Assembly: GCA_020740775.1 (NCBI GenBank)
Contig: JAHEWK010000018.1
Span: forward strand, 124,001-188,000
Reading direction: 5' to 3'
Origin: Ilyonectria destructans
Taxonomy: Eukaryota; Ascomycota; Sordariomycetes; Hypocreales; Nectriaceae
Length of the DNA stretch: 64,000 bases
The notes below the pieces were generated by a model, which was not told where the DNA came from, made no database searches, and was given only the letters and a program-made list of their open reading frames with translations. The translations under genes and the position numbers were made by a program. Positions 22,004-33,287 of the stretch are shown in pieces; the first letter of the stretch is position 1; each line of letters begins with the position of its first letter.

Positions 22004-23775
22004 TTACACAAACCGGTACTTGATAAAAGGAAGGTAGTGGTCCGGGAAAGTAACACGGTTAGGCCCAAAGTCACAGACTTGAATCTCAGTAAAGTACCTG
22101 GCATCCTTGAACACTCCCTGCTCAAACTCCCGCCAAACATCCTGCGCACACGGCACCTCCCACTCCTGTGTGCTCCAGCGCTCATACGGCACAGCGCCGT
22201 ACCTGAACTCGAGCTTCTTGCTCCGCAGCGGGAACTTGTCGAGCTCCGCATGGAGAGCCGTTAGTGCCTTGATCAAGTCGTTGACGGGAGGACGCAGGTC
22301 TCGCTTGACGAGGGTCTGGATCTGGATGAAGCCGTCGCGAACTTTGCGAGACGCCTGAGTTTTGGAGAGTTCCTTGTTGGTCTTCCAGTTTTGGCTGAGG
22401 ATGCCGTTGAGGTGTGTTTGGACGCCACGGGCTCGAGTTGAGTGCTTGGTGAGATCTGACATCGGGACAACGAGATCCTTGAGCTCTGAAGCTGCGATGG
22501 GAAAGTCTTCAACGAGTTGGAATGCCTTGGGCAAGTTCTTTGTTGTTCCAAAGTTGGCAGTCAGGAACAGCTCGTAGTAATAGTCTTCGTTGGCAGGAGT
22601 TGTCGCAGACGTGAGGCACATCTGGGTCAGTTGCTTGGCCCTGGGGATCTTCTTGCCTGCCTTGGCGCCCGCTGCTGGAATAGTGTTGAGAGTCTTGGTC
22701 GCCGTGAATGCTTTTGATACTAGAATTCGTCAACTTCTGTGGCGTGTGTAAGATCGAATAACTCACCCTTTGTTAGATATGAAGATACTGTCTTGCCTTT
22801 GCATGCGTTCTTCTGGCACACATTTTTCTTGATCGAGCTAACCTTGCCGGAAACAGTCTTTAGACGAGACTGGACGGCCATAGCTGCTTTATTCACAGCT
22901 GTGATTCTCTTCTGGATGGTATCGAAGAGTGTGAGCCAGCTCTGCAGCATGCGCGTCAGCTCGCTGGTTGTTACGCCATCGGAGTTGCTGATGTAGTCAA
23001 CGAAGAAAGCCCTCAACCGTGCCTTGTTGCAGTTGTCAATGTCGAAGCTACACGTCCAAGTCGCTGCTACCAGCCTTCGGTAAAGGGTCATGTCGACCTA
23101 ATATTGTCAGTCAATCGCCAGAAAGCCTCGGCTTATTCTCACCTCTTGCAGACGTAGGACTTTCCAGCCGTCCTTGGGCTGGAGATACTTGGAGATTGCT
23201 TGGGTTCTGCCAGTCTGGTAGGGGAAACCGTTGTCGATGAGACACTATGATGATGATCAGCCAGATGCCCAGCTGCGAGTCCTAGTTCAAAGTGAGCGAG
23301 GATTACCGCTTCGGTCTTTATCAGGCCTGCCAGATATTCCGTGTTGATGTCGTACGACAGATAGCCCTGCCAGACATATTCCAAATTGTCGCCGTCTTTG
23401 AGATGGTCATCATGATTTCTCTGGGCAGCTGGCAAGCATCCACAGTGCACCTCCGCCTGGTCAACAAAATTCCCGTTATCAGAAAGAGTGGAAGTAATTG
23501 CGTTGCAGATGTTTTCCGTGGCGACGTAAATGTCGATTCCACATTGCTCCTGTCTTCCGTTGACATGGCCTGGTTTCTAGTCAGCAACCACATGAACCTG
23601 CTCCAGCTGCCCGACACAGCTTACAAAACACTGGACCTGATCCAAGCGGGAATTCCAGTTCGCTTGTGCATCCGATAACGCCGTAGAGTCCGCTGCAGAC
23701 GGCGGAAATGTCACTGGTTCTGGTTTTGGCCTGAGCAGCCGCTAACAAGCTGCCGAGTAGGAGCAATGACTTCAT
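22004..23775 (-). CDS. Secreted protein of unknown family, 520 aa
   Basis: Five minus-strand exons fit one frame: 23775-23625, 23569-23307, 23244-23143, 23097-22767 and 22719-22004, with introns of 45-62 nt. The start was placed at 23775 because MKSLLLLGSLLAAAQAKT is a textbook signal peptide; an in-frame ATG at 23802 would put nine residues before it. The N-terminal third holds paired cysteines (CSGLYGVIGC, QEQCGIDIYV, VHCGCLP). The middle is helical and Lys-rich with a CQKNACKG pair. The C-terminus ends in DHYLPFIKYRFV. I see no known catalytic motif. The splice solution is internally consistent, which argues for a real and maintained gene. A secreted interaction or enzyme role is possible but unproven. 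Confidence 0.75.
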
Positions 23776-25143
23776 GGTGAATTTGGCCGACCGAAAAGCC
23801 ATTCTCGCGATTCATCGAGTTTGAAGGGAAAGAGCCGATCAATAAGAATTCCCACGTTCCAAGCTGTCTTCCTTCATTCCTGCTCCTCAGCCGCAGCGGT
23901 CGAGACTCTCCCATCCAATTTCCCAGCAGCCACGAGGTTATGCCGAGCCGACCCAAGGGATGTTGATCCAATAAGGTGAGCTAGACATGACTCTGTTTTG
24001 TGCTTGCGAAAGGTCAGCCGGTTTCTTAGTTTCCCCTCCAGAGGCTAGACGCCTAAACTATTGACGCCTAGACCGCGTCTAAAGACAGCCACAATAGTAA
24101 AATCGCTTCTGGTTACTGGAAAGGGACTAGCGTTCCCTTAATTGGGCCGCAAGTCAGGAGGGTTCAGTCAGCGCATGGAATATTCAAGCTTTTCGTTATG
24201 GTTATTACGCGTCCGGTCGGCAGAGCTAGAGTCGATTTGATGCCTTGGCCGCTGGCCGGAATCTGTAAGTCACTGATTTAAACCAGCAGCCTAATAGGGA
24301 TTAATCAATGCCTTGGCATTTCCCCCACTTGTTGGCGATATCAGGTGCATTTACACGGATCTCGTATACGAGGCGCATGAACGGGAGCCAGCCATGAACG
24401 GGACATGTCCTTGCTGAGTCCCCAAACCTTGCCTGGTCTATAATCTCAATGAATCTATGCTTTGCTGGATAGTATCTGTGATGACTTCACATGGGGAACT
24501 GGGTCTTGCCTCGGGGCCAACTGCGCCGTACGATAGGGTCAGGCTGTAAGTCACCGTCAGATAACTCAAAGTAGACACCAAACCTGGAATATGTGTGAGT
24601 AACTGTTAGATTTGCATTGGTCATAGGTCGTCTTGACGCGAACTAACTGAAGGGGTGGGCAAACCTGGACGTCCACCCTCTCCTAACACGCAATTTCCAG
24701 CCAAGTTCGACACTCTCCCCGTACTAAAAATAGCGACACTACTTAAGCCGACGTAGATAGGATACTGGACACTCGAAGAATAGGCTTCAAGGTAGTTCGC
24801 CAATAACAGTACTAACCCATGGAAATCCGCAGAAAAGGAGATATAGACAATACGTTAAGGAAGTATTAGCAACAAGCGGACTTAGTACGCGCTAAAGGAG
24901 ACCAGGACATAACTTGGGTAATTTATGGATATTTTAGTAGTTGGTGCTCTTTCGGCATAAGCTTTCGGACGTTGATAAATTGATTGATTAGTTGCAGCTG
25001 ACTTCCATTAATGGCATGTATAATGTCAAAACAGAGATGTCCTTGCCACACGCGGGAGTGCGTCAGCCGTTTCTCCACCAAGGCTCTTCGTGGATCTCTT
25101 CGCCTCTCTTAAAGTAATTGTGCTTAGCGTTTTCACTGAAATC
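23776..25143. other. Long intergenic region
   Basis: Holds the promoter of the secreted-protein gene. A CTAGACGCCTAAACTATTGACGC stretch near 24043 repeats the word GACGCCTA. No coding sequence is supported. Confidence 0.35.
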
Positions 25144-25911
25144 TCACATCGGCATATCTGAATCACTGCTGTCGGCGGGCGATATCGGTACTTGGAACGC
25201 CATGTCCGAATTCGTCCTGTGCGAGCGCGGATTGTCAGCCAATAACTACCATTTTCGTCAATGCGAAGGGGAGAGAGAGGATAGGACCAACCTCTTGTCT
25301 TCTAAGACCGCCAGTGCTGACTTTTCCTCAGCCCTTTTAGCCCCTTCAGCTTCCCCGGCCGCAGCGGCTTCAGCAGCAGCAGCAGTCTTCTCCGTCTCTA
25401 GCAGCTACTTCCTCTCTATCGACCTCTCTAACTTCGTACGCATATCCGTCTCCTCGAGGATCGTCATCGGTAGCGGTCTCGCTGGGCACCTGCGACTCAA
25501 CGTCACTCTCAAAGTCAATCCCAGGCGCCAGGTCCGCAAAGACATCCTCGTCAGCCGTCTGTGGCAGACCGGAGCCGCTCGATGGATCAGTGAGCGCCGC
25601 CTGAAAGTGCTTTCCAGACAAAGGCTGGCGAAAGAGCTTCAGGCCAAGCTTCAGGATGAAGAAGAGTAAGCTCCAGCTTCAATGAATGAGTCAGAGGCGT
25701 CATGCAGATAGCGAATCGATTGACAAGTATACTTGCGATTCGCACGAGCTCTGGCTTCGAAGATTTCTCGCTGCTCTGTAGAGAATTGGTGGCTCGCAAG
25801 TGCAGGCAGGCGTTTGTATTTGAGCTGGGAAACGGCATCTATGGTCTGGAAAGCCGTAGCGGAGACTGGTGACCCAAAGACCAGATGTTGAAGCGTGACC
25901 TGGGATATCAT
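25144..25911 (-). pseudogene. Gene of unknown family with Glu/Ala-rich coiled coil, probably decaying
   Basis: Minus strand, from an ATG at 25911 (MISQVTLQHLVFG). Exon 25911-25733 joins 25676 onward across a 56-nt intron with an AAG acceptor. It then reads NWSLLFFILKLGLKLFRQ and an acidic Ser-rich part to a stop just after a TGC/CTG repeat (about 25368). In the neighbouring frame the same DNA reads ETEKTAAAAEAAAAGEAEG and joins across a 75-nt intron (25291-25217) to DMAFQVPISPADSSDSDMPM and a stop at 25144. The two good frames are not connected, and one carries a TAG (near 25407). A frameshift or a missed splice is implied. Function unknown. Confidence 0.4.
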
Positions 25912-25991
25912 GGCTGTGTCACCAAATCCTACCTAGGCGAAGGCAACACGCCAACGACTGTAGACTGTTGTTCGAGACGTCCGGCACTCCC

Positions 25992-26576
25992 TCATCCTCC
26001 TGAGCACGGGGGGTCGAATACGAATTGTGAATTGTCCTCCGGACCTTTCTGAGCCTTGCGAGGCGCGTGAGGCATGTCTTCGCGAAGCTTCCGCTCCGAG
26101 AAGGGAGCAGAACTGAGCTGCCGAGACGGAGCCCGGCCGAGAGACCCGTTAAGGTGCGTTTCGTCTAGAGTGGGCGCGCCGGATTGCTCAGTGGCTGCTG
26201 GTCTCCGTGTTTGCGGCTCGGTGGCTGCCTCGGATGCTTTCGAAGCTTGTGATGGTCCCCCCGCCCGGAACTGGGGAGTAGCTGCAGCAGCTTGTGGTGG
26301 TTCCGCGCCAATTGATGGTGGCACCACCTTCTCCAGGGCATAGGACGAGCTCTTTGAAGCACGGGCTCTCCTGTACAAGATCCTGGTACGGCGTATGATC
26401 ATCGTCTTAATCACTCTCTCCTTCAGAGTCGCCCAATCAAGCATGTTACCGTACAATCCGTATCCTTTAGAGCCGTCGCCGGCGGCGGCACCGTCCCCTG
26501 CCAGGGCGTTGAGGCCCCTACAGAAAAGGAACTGGAGGAAACACAGATCAAGATCATTATTATTCTTAGTCTCCAC
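25992..26576 (-). other. Open frame of unknown meaning, possible upstream exon
   Basis: A 194-codon minus-strand frame with no ATG at its upstream end; the first ATG is at MLDWATLKERV. The sequence is Ala/Pro/Ser-rich with a basic stretch TMIIRRTRILYRRARASK. It lies just upstream of the broken gene at 25144-25911 on the same strand and could be an exon of it. No family is recognised. Confidence 0.25.
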
Positions 26577-26624
26577 GTTGCATTAAACACGAAGTCCCTG
26601 CTTGAATTGGCCTTATTGGATCCG

Positions 26625-28223
26625 TCATAATTTTGACTTCAGCCGATCCTTTGCAGCTCTCTTAATGAAATCATCCATAACGAACTGACACGAAGCCATT
26701 GCATTCATAAACCTGTCATCCCTTAATCGTTGCAGTACGACGGCCTCGCCAGCGATAAGAATATCTACTTTACCATCATGCCAACGTGGCAAGAGAGTAA
26801 GTTCACCACGAGGGGGGACTCGACCAAGATATGGTTCGCGCAGCCCCTCACAGCGGCCAAGGCCAGGACCCCAATCCTCAAGCACAGCCGCACTTGCACG
26901 CGTATGGTCGGTGACAAGTGCATCGATTGGCCCTCTCGGTACTAGGCCTGGGCTCATAGGATGCGCCTGAGCAATCTCAAGCATCTCGCGGAATGCCTCC
27001 TCGCTCCAACTGCTGTTGCTATTGCGAACCATCATTGCTGCCATGGCCAAGGCCTCCGGGGATGAGGATGCGAAGTTGCTCGTCTTCACAGTCACGGGAA
27101 AGAGGTCAACGCAAGCCGGCATGTAGTTGTGAGGCAGAGGCGGCGTCAGACGTCGGCGAATACTCCCAGCGAAGATGATACGTGTCGTCTCGGGAACGGG
27201 ATCCGGACCCGGCATGTCCGGGGCCCATTTGGCTATGAAGAAACGCTGCCATGCGAAGGCGGTCAGACAGTCGACAGCTGACAACTTGGTGTTTCTGGGT
27301 GACGCCCCCTGAGCGATGTGCTGTAGCTCTTTGATAGACGACTGGGGAAAGGTCCAGACAGAACACAGTTGCTGGCGGAGTTCATCTTCAGGCAAGGTTG
27401 CCAGATCATGGTCCGTTAAGCGAGCCTTTGTGAAGAGTTCTTCCACGATTCTGCAGATTTCCTCGGGGCTGCGAGGATCGAGCAAAGTCAGGTGTGGAAG
27501 TTTGGCTGCGCGAGCTATCAACTTGTCGAGATCTTGCTCAGTCTGCACATTTGGACATAGCGGTGAGCGGTCCATCAAATGCGCCGCGACTTGTTGCGGT
27601 AGTGGTGGCTCGGGTTGGCCTTTCGTCCGAGCATCGGCCACAGCAAATGTGTTTTGCGCCCAAGATCTGACAAAGTCCATAAACTGCACAAGGTCTCCGA
27701 TGGCATGTGAAATAGACATGGTCAACACTATTCCGCCTTTGATGACATTGAATTGAGGGGCAACGACGGGATCGCCGTCCTGATTGCTTGGAAAGTGTTT
27801 CGGGCGCAGCTTGCTGAGACCGTCTCGCTCGCCGTCCCCAAACGGCCAGCCAGCATTTCTGAACTCCTCATAGGAAGGCATGTCGTCATCGTCTCGGTGG
27901 TCTTGGTACTCAAACTTGGTGCCTGCATAAGGCGCCGGGCGGATTTCGACCGAGTTGCGCCCAGTCTCATCTTTGGTGATGATGCCAGAAAGGTGCGGGT
28001 GCTCGAAGATGCAACGGGCGAGACCACGTTTGCAATCTTCGTAGAGCTGTCGGGGATCAGTCTCTGGGCTTAAGGGAAAGAATTTCGACGGCGAAGGATA
28101 GACTGGAGCCGTCAAATTGTCCAGGGTAGAACATGTGATTAAACGGGGATGCAAAGTGCCCGCAGGCTGAACCCAAGAGCTGGACGAGGCTGATGGTGTC
28201 GTCAGGTTTACTGGGGGGTCCAT
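26625..28223 (-). CDS. BAHD-type acyltransferase (trichothecene 3-O-acetyltransferase-like)
   Basis: Intronless, 532 aa from the first ATG in frame at 28223. The catalytic HxxxD is present as SHAIGD (His173-Asp177). The second family block, usually DFGWG-like, is represented by EDWGPGLGRCEGLREPYL followed by RGELTLLPRWHDGKVDILI. Length and block order match the fungal Tri101/Tri3-like transferases, which move acyl groups from CoA onto hydroxyls of terpenoids, polyketides or alkaloids in the cytosol. It is divergent from a second transferase at 29113-30789 across an 889-bp shared upstream region, with a P450 close by. The acceptor molecule is unknown. Confidence 0.9.
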   Translation of the reverse strand: MDPPVNLTTPSASSSSWVQPAGTLHPRLITCSTLDNLTAPVYPSPSKFFPLSPETDPRQLYEDCKRGLARCIFEHPHLSGIITKDETGRNSVEIRPAPYAGTKFEYQDHRDDDDMPSYEEFRNAGWPFGDGERDGLSKLRPKHFPSNQDGDPVVAPQFNVIKGGIVLTMSISHAIGDLVQFMDFVRSWAQNTFAVADARTKGQPEPPLPQQVAAHLMDRSPLCPNVQTEQDLDKLIARAAKLPHLTLLDPRSPEEICRIVEELFTKARLTDHDLATLPEDELRQQLCSVWTFPQSSIKELQHIAQGASPRNTKLSAVDCLTAFAWQRFFIAKWAPDMPGPDPVPETTRIIFAGSIRRRLTPPLPHNYMPACVDLFPVTVKTSNFASSSPEALAMAAMMVRNSNSSWSEEAFREMLEIAQAHPMSPGLVPRGPIDALVTDHTRASAAVLEDWGPGLGRCEGLREPYLGRVPPRGELTLLPRWHDGKVDILIAGEAVVLQRLRDDRFMNAMASCQFVMDDFIKRAAKDRLKSKL

Positions 28224-29112
28224 TGGAGAAGTCAAGAACCTCTGATAGTGAGGGTAGACACGCAAATATTTTCTTCACTCGAGGTCTTACGAGGTCGATC
28301 TTAGAACGTGATGCAGTCCATGGAAGGCCCAGACCTCTTAAGAAAGAAACTACAGAGTTGTTAGGCTGAGAAAAGCGCCAATGGCTTCCACTCCGCAACT
28401 AATACTGGTTTCACCTCGTATGCGCTTCGCAAGCTAATACAAATCCAGGAAAATCCGAGGTCGCATGTGACGTTCTTGGGAATTATTGTACATGAGTGAA
28501 TGTTATCGGGGGTTGTCGATCCTGGCCTCCTTTGAATCGTGCTCAGACCTTTTCAGATGCCAACTGTAAGACAACAGCCGAGGTAGTGCTAAATGAAACG
28601 CTCATTGAATGCCCAAGCGATTGAATAGACTTTAGCCTTTTCTCAGGGTCCGTCTTCCCCGCATTCCAGCGGACGTTTTCCGAGGCATTGTACACGTCCA
28701 AGTAGACTCAATCAAATCTAGGAAAGGTTGAGTTACATCAGACGTTTATTAAGGGGCCGCTTGTGCACACAAGGCGGACGTTTTACGAAACTTCCCGACC
28801 AAGATCTTGGGAAGATCCTTATACAGGTTGATGGCTAGGACTCTATGGAGCACATGTCGCGGGGTTTCAGGGACTACAGCGATTACTCGTCGGGATCCTC
28901 CAGCGTTCATCACTTATTAGGGTTAGAGGCCTTTAGCTATGGTATTAGCTTATGGCACAGATTCAAGAAGCAGCACTCACTGATTAGAGAATGCTGCTGG
29001 TGTATTAATAGGAAATCCCGCTCTTCGCCTCCACTTCATAACACTGTTTCGTACCTTGTTATTTTCTTCTCCAAGTCAGTGTACACTGTTCAGTCACTGA
29101 CTGATTCTTCTC
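28224..29112. promoter_or_regulatory. Shared upstream region of two divergent acyltransferase genes
   Basis: GCGGACGTTTT occurs at 28669 and 28774 in the same orientation, and a related GACGTTTATT at 28741. The repeated motif in a bidirectional promoter is a candidate site for a pathway regulator. No coding sequence is supported here. Confidence 0.4.
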
Positions 29113-30789
29113 ATGGCAGTAACCAAAAGAATGAGCATCAAAAGAACGGAGGCATCGAAGGTGAATGACATCGCCAAGGCTGCCTGCGATAAAGCCACTT
29201 CTATCACAATCATACAGCCACAGCCAAGCAGTCACGGAAAAGTGGTCAAGCTTTCTGTGATCGATCAAATCGCGCCTAGGGACTACATCTCGCTGTGTCT
29301 GTTTTTCAAACTGTCTTCAGATGCGGATACCAGAAGTATTTTTCGTGTTCTCGAGATGGCTTTGCTCAACACGGTAGATGACATCCCGGAGCTTGCGTGC
29401 TGTGTGAAGAAAAATACTTCCAACGGTCGCGAAGAGGTTCAACTTTTATTTGACACCAGCAAGGGTGTTGAGATCCATTACAAAGACTATACATCACCCA
29501 AACTCTGTGGTCTGTGGAAATTTGGCACTTTCGACCAACTCGAGCAGGAACATTTTCCACTCAGCAAGATGCCAAGACACATTGTTTTTGGAACCTCCGC
29601 CAAGCTAGAGGAGAACGTCACGCTTCCATCTCTTATTGTACAAGCTAATTTCATACCCGGGGGACTCATACTCGGAAGCTGCCTGCACGTGAGTATCCGC
29701 TCTGACTTTGATTCTTTTCTCCTGTTTGGGCTGAGAAGCGGTTCTCAAGCCAAGTGCTTCTCCAGACCCTCTTTTGCAAATCACAAATTCAGTTCGGCAC
29801 TAATGAGCATCTAGCATGTGTCTGGTGATGGCATCTGCAACTTTCTGTGGCACAAGACCATGGGCGCGCACTTTGCTACTATCGCCGATGGGCTAATTAG
29901 CAAACCTACCTCCCCGATCCCATTCTTGGAGAGAAGCAGTGTGGTTGAAGGCGAAACGGGCATGACGCTGGAAGATTTCCCGAACTGGAAGCTTGCGGAA
30001 GACGCGGCCGGCTTCCTCAATCCGACGGATTACGAAGCTAGCGAAATTTCCACATTTGAATATGCTACTTACTTCATCTCTGCCGAAAAGCTAGCCTTGC
30101 TCAAGAGCCGCATCTCGATCAAAGTTCCTGATGTCAGGCTTAGTACAACCGACATTTTAGGCGCATTTCTCTGGCGTCAAGTCGTCTTAGCCAGGAAGAT
30201 TGATCCTCGGAGGTATCCCGAGGCCAAACTCTCCATCACTGTTGATAGTAGGGGCCGGATGGAGAACCCAACAGTTCCGCCAAATTATTGGGGCAACTTT
30301 GCGGAACCAAACGCTGTAACAAAGCTACCCGTTGCCAGCCTTCAAAAAGGATCACTAACATCATCATCATCAACATCAGGAAGGCCCTGGGAAACCATCT
30401 ACCCTGAGGCGGCACGCCGTATCCATGGAGCTATCGCTGCAGTCAACGACAAGGCAGTTAGACGTCTCGTTGGTCTCCTCAATCAAATGCCTAAAGCTAC
30501 AACGTTGACGTGGAACGTTAACCGCTATCCTGGTCCTGACATGCTCATTGTCTGTATCCAGGCCCATAGATTCAATGAAATCCACTTCGGGCGTGATATT
30601 GGCTACCCATTGGCAACGCGGTGCACCGTCGGTGACACTGAGGGCAAACCTGATGGTCGTTGTATGATTCTGCCACCACGCCGTGCAGACGGCCGAGGCC
30701 TTGAGATCATGCTGCAGTACGATAGGATCACACTGGAAAGTCTTGAGAACAACAGCGAATTCAAGGATTTCTTTGTACGCAGAAATTGA
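29113..30789 (+). CDS. BAHD-type acyltransferase, second copy
   Basis: Exons 29113-29688 and 29815-30789 with a 126-nt intron (GTGAGT...CTAG) give 516 aa. The intron falls inside the active-site motif: splicing creates LHHVSGDG, with His193 and Asp197 of HxxxD. A second conserved region is NEIHFGRDIGYPLA with a downstream GRCMILPPRRADGRGLEIML block. By eye it shares only family motifs with its divergent neighbour, so the two are unlikely to be a recent duplication. It is convergent with the P450 gene, the stop codons being only about 120 bp apart. It probably acylates a secondary-metabolite hydroxyl; the substrate is unknown. Confidence 0.9.
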
Positions 30790-30909
30790 ACTCATTTCCA
30801 TTTGGAGTACTAAATTGGAGGTTGTTCGTGTGACACATGCGCGTATTTAATAACATGATGAAGTATAGTGAAGAAAATTCCCTGGTCTGTGTTAAACAAT
30901 CCCCGCACC

Positions 30910-32674
30910 CTACGCAGTCGCTCTTGGCTTAAGATAAAGGTAGAGGTCGGGTTTCTTCCAAAGAGTAAAAGCCCGATTTCTCTGTATCCAACCCTCGCTT
31001 CTCGGATCAAGCGACAAATCAAAGTTCCAAACAATCCTCGCCAGAATGAGTCGCATCTCAGCAAACGCAAGACTAACATACGGGTTAGGAAAACACACCA
31101 CATCTCTCAGAAAGATAGATACTGACTTTTTACCAAGGCAGTTTCGAGGACCGAATGAGAATGGCTGGAAGCCTTCTTTCCGGTCTTGGACAAAACGTGG
31201 GTCATCGAGCCATCTCTCAGGGATGAAGGAATCTGGAAGTGAAAAGTTTTCTGGGTTATGATACATGGGCCATTGCCATATTCCGATGATAGTCTATTGA
31301 ATGTTAGAATTTATAGAGGTGGATTTTACTGGAAATACCAACACCAGAGGGGACGTATTGTCCTTGGATGGTGTCTCCTCCCACTGGTGCCTTGCGAGGA
31401 ATGGCAGTAGGCACCGGTGGGAAGACACGAAGGGTCTCGTTTAGGACAGCCATCATGTAGGTTAGCTTCTGAATGCTGAGAAGATCAATCTCGTCTTCAT
31501 GGCCAAAAAGCGACCTGACTTCATCTGCAAGCTTGCACATCACGTCCTTATGGGTAGCAAGAAGATATGTGACGGCTGACAAAGTCGTCGCAGTCGTTTC
31601 AGAGCCGGCGATGATGAGAATACTAGAGTTGTCCAGGATCTCAGGGTACGAAAGTTTCTAGGTGATCTGTTAGCGGCCGAGATGATAGTTAGTCCAAGTA
31701 TTTGCAGAGACTGACCAGACTTTCGCGGGTATTCACCATGACCTCCATGAAGTCATGACGGCCATCGCCCAGAGCAAGGCGCTGTGCTACTTTCTCTTTT
31801 GTCAACTCGAAATGAGTCCGGAACCGCCGAATGGCTTCCTTAGAGACCAGCATCTTGATTAAAAGGTCGCTGCATGGGAACTTCCGCAGAACGGCATTGA
31901 TGGCGTTGCCTCGGATCCGATCAAAGATAAGAGACACCCAAGGATGATACGCCGAATCCGAAAGGCATCCGAAAGGCTCTCCGAATGCCAAGTCACCGAT
32001 GATGTCAAATGTGGTCCAGTTATACCACGAGGTCATCTCCAAGGGCGCGTGACCTCTGTCGCAAGCTTCGCGTAGCTTCTCGACCAAGAGTGAGACGTAA
32101 CCTTGGATAAGTGGCTGCTGCGCGAGCATCGCCTGGGCGGAGAACCCATGGGAAAGCACCCGCCTCATGCGGGCGTGATCCTCGCGGTTGGCACTGATGA
32201 CGCTGTACTTCTGTGACTTCCAAAAGTCGGGATCTTTGCCGTTTTCCTCCTGGCCGCGTTTGCGGTGACCCATGATGTCGTTCCATGCTTCTGGGCTGTT
32301 GAACGACAGCTCGTCAGGAGCTACTCGAACAACGGATCCGTACGTCCGGTGTAGTTGGAGTATCTTCTCGTGCGACTTGCCGGACACACTCGTCATGGCG
32401 TAGGGGATACGGGTGGCAGCCCAGAGCCTGGGACCAGGATATTTCCGGAGTGGATGAAAGAAGACATTGTAGACAACTACTCCAAAAGCGTAGCAGGTTA
32501 CCTGATGATGGTTTTAGCCAAATCCACTCAGATACTGTTCAAGAGATGGTTTTCGATGCACAACACTTCGAGGTTCACAAGCCTGAACACATAACTCACC
32601 GCAAAGCAAGGCAGAGTTAGGAGGTAGACGACCAAAAATGGTCGCAAGGTGATATCCGTGACATGGGAATGCAT
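30910..32674 (-). CDS. Cytochrome P450 (CYP65-like, isotrichodermin C-15 hydroxylase type)
   Basis: Five minus-strand exons, 32674-32600, 32501-31716, 31657-31343, 31293-31127 and 31072-30910, give 501 aa. The N-terminus is a membrane anchor (FLVVYLLTLPCFA), then FFHPLRKYPGPRLWA. The oxygen-binding I-helix AGSETTATTL, the ExxR as NETLRV, PERW, and heme-binding FSFGPRNCLGK (Cys444) are all present. Order and wording fit the CYP65-type clan known from trichothecene and related pathways. Intron 3 uses an uncommon GTTGGT donor. Intron 4 is 54 nt, and reading through it would stay open. The protein is expected in the ER membrane. It probably hydroxylates the scaffold acylated by the two adjacent transferases; this is inference from context. 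Confidence 0.9.
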
Positions 32675-32839
32675 GAAGATGGAATGAGTAGGCTGGAAAT
32701 TGTTGTTTGTAGGGACAATGACCTGGTGGATGAGATTCTTTGGGATACTTATATTTCTATTACTCTTGATCCAACTTGCCGCTCGAGGTGGGCCACCAAT
32801 GGCCTTCATTTCTTTTCCAAGCAACCTGCTAAAACTACT

Positions 32840-33287
32840 GGTACGTAACACGTCAAGTGGATATATTTTCAGACATTTCTGATGCCAGCACACATGCCGA
32901 CAGCGACTTGAGAGCTTTAAAGGGAGAGATCGTCCTCTTTGCGGGGAACGCGTTGCATCGAGCCTCGGCACATTGTGGGACTCGGAAAATACTACTCTTT
33001 CGCGACACGTCGTTTTTCCAGACTGGAACTATGCCAAGGCACAAAAAGACCGATCTTGCTTTGGACAAATCAGGAATGTGGTAGCTTGCCTGCCGGTTCT
33101 TCCGGTGTACTACGTGGTATTCACCCACCCAGGACCATCTTCGCAAAGAGTGGAAACGAGGTGGGCCGATCACCGTAAATTTGCAGATGCAATTCTACCC
33201 CTCAGCGCAGACTCCGCGGAATTCACGGATATCGAGACCTGCAGGTGGCTTTATGACGAGCTCACCCTTGACGGCCTAGCTATCTGA
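32840..33287 (+). pseudogene. Fragment of an unknown enzyme, possibly 2-oxoglutarate oxygenase-like
   Basis: Two overlapping frames read as one broken protein. GEIVLFAGNALHRASAHCG then RKILLFRDTSFF lies in the frame of 32857. DWNYAKAQKDRSCFG to ETCRWLYDELTLDGLAI lies one frame away, ending at 33287. G-[DE]-[IL]-V-[LF]-F-x-G-x-x-x-H-R is reminiscent of the C-terminal iron/2OG-binding strand of phytanoyl-CoA-dioxygenase-like enzymes, but this is weak. A frameshift lies near 33010. The N-terminal part is missing. Confidence 0.35.

Noticed and set aside
25118..25669. Plus-strand open frame of 183 codons
   Set aside because: No ATG at its start, Ser/Ala-rich low complexity, and opposite the more protein-like minus-strand exons.
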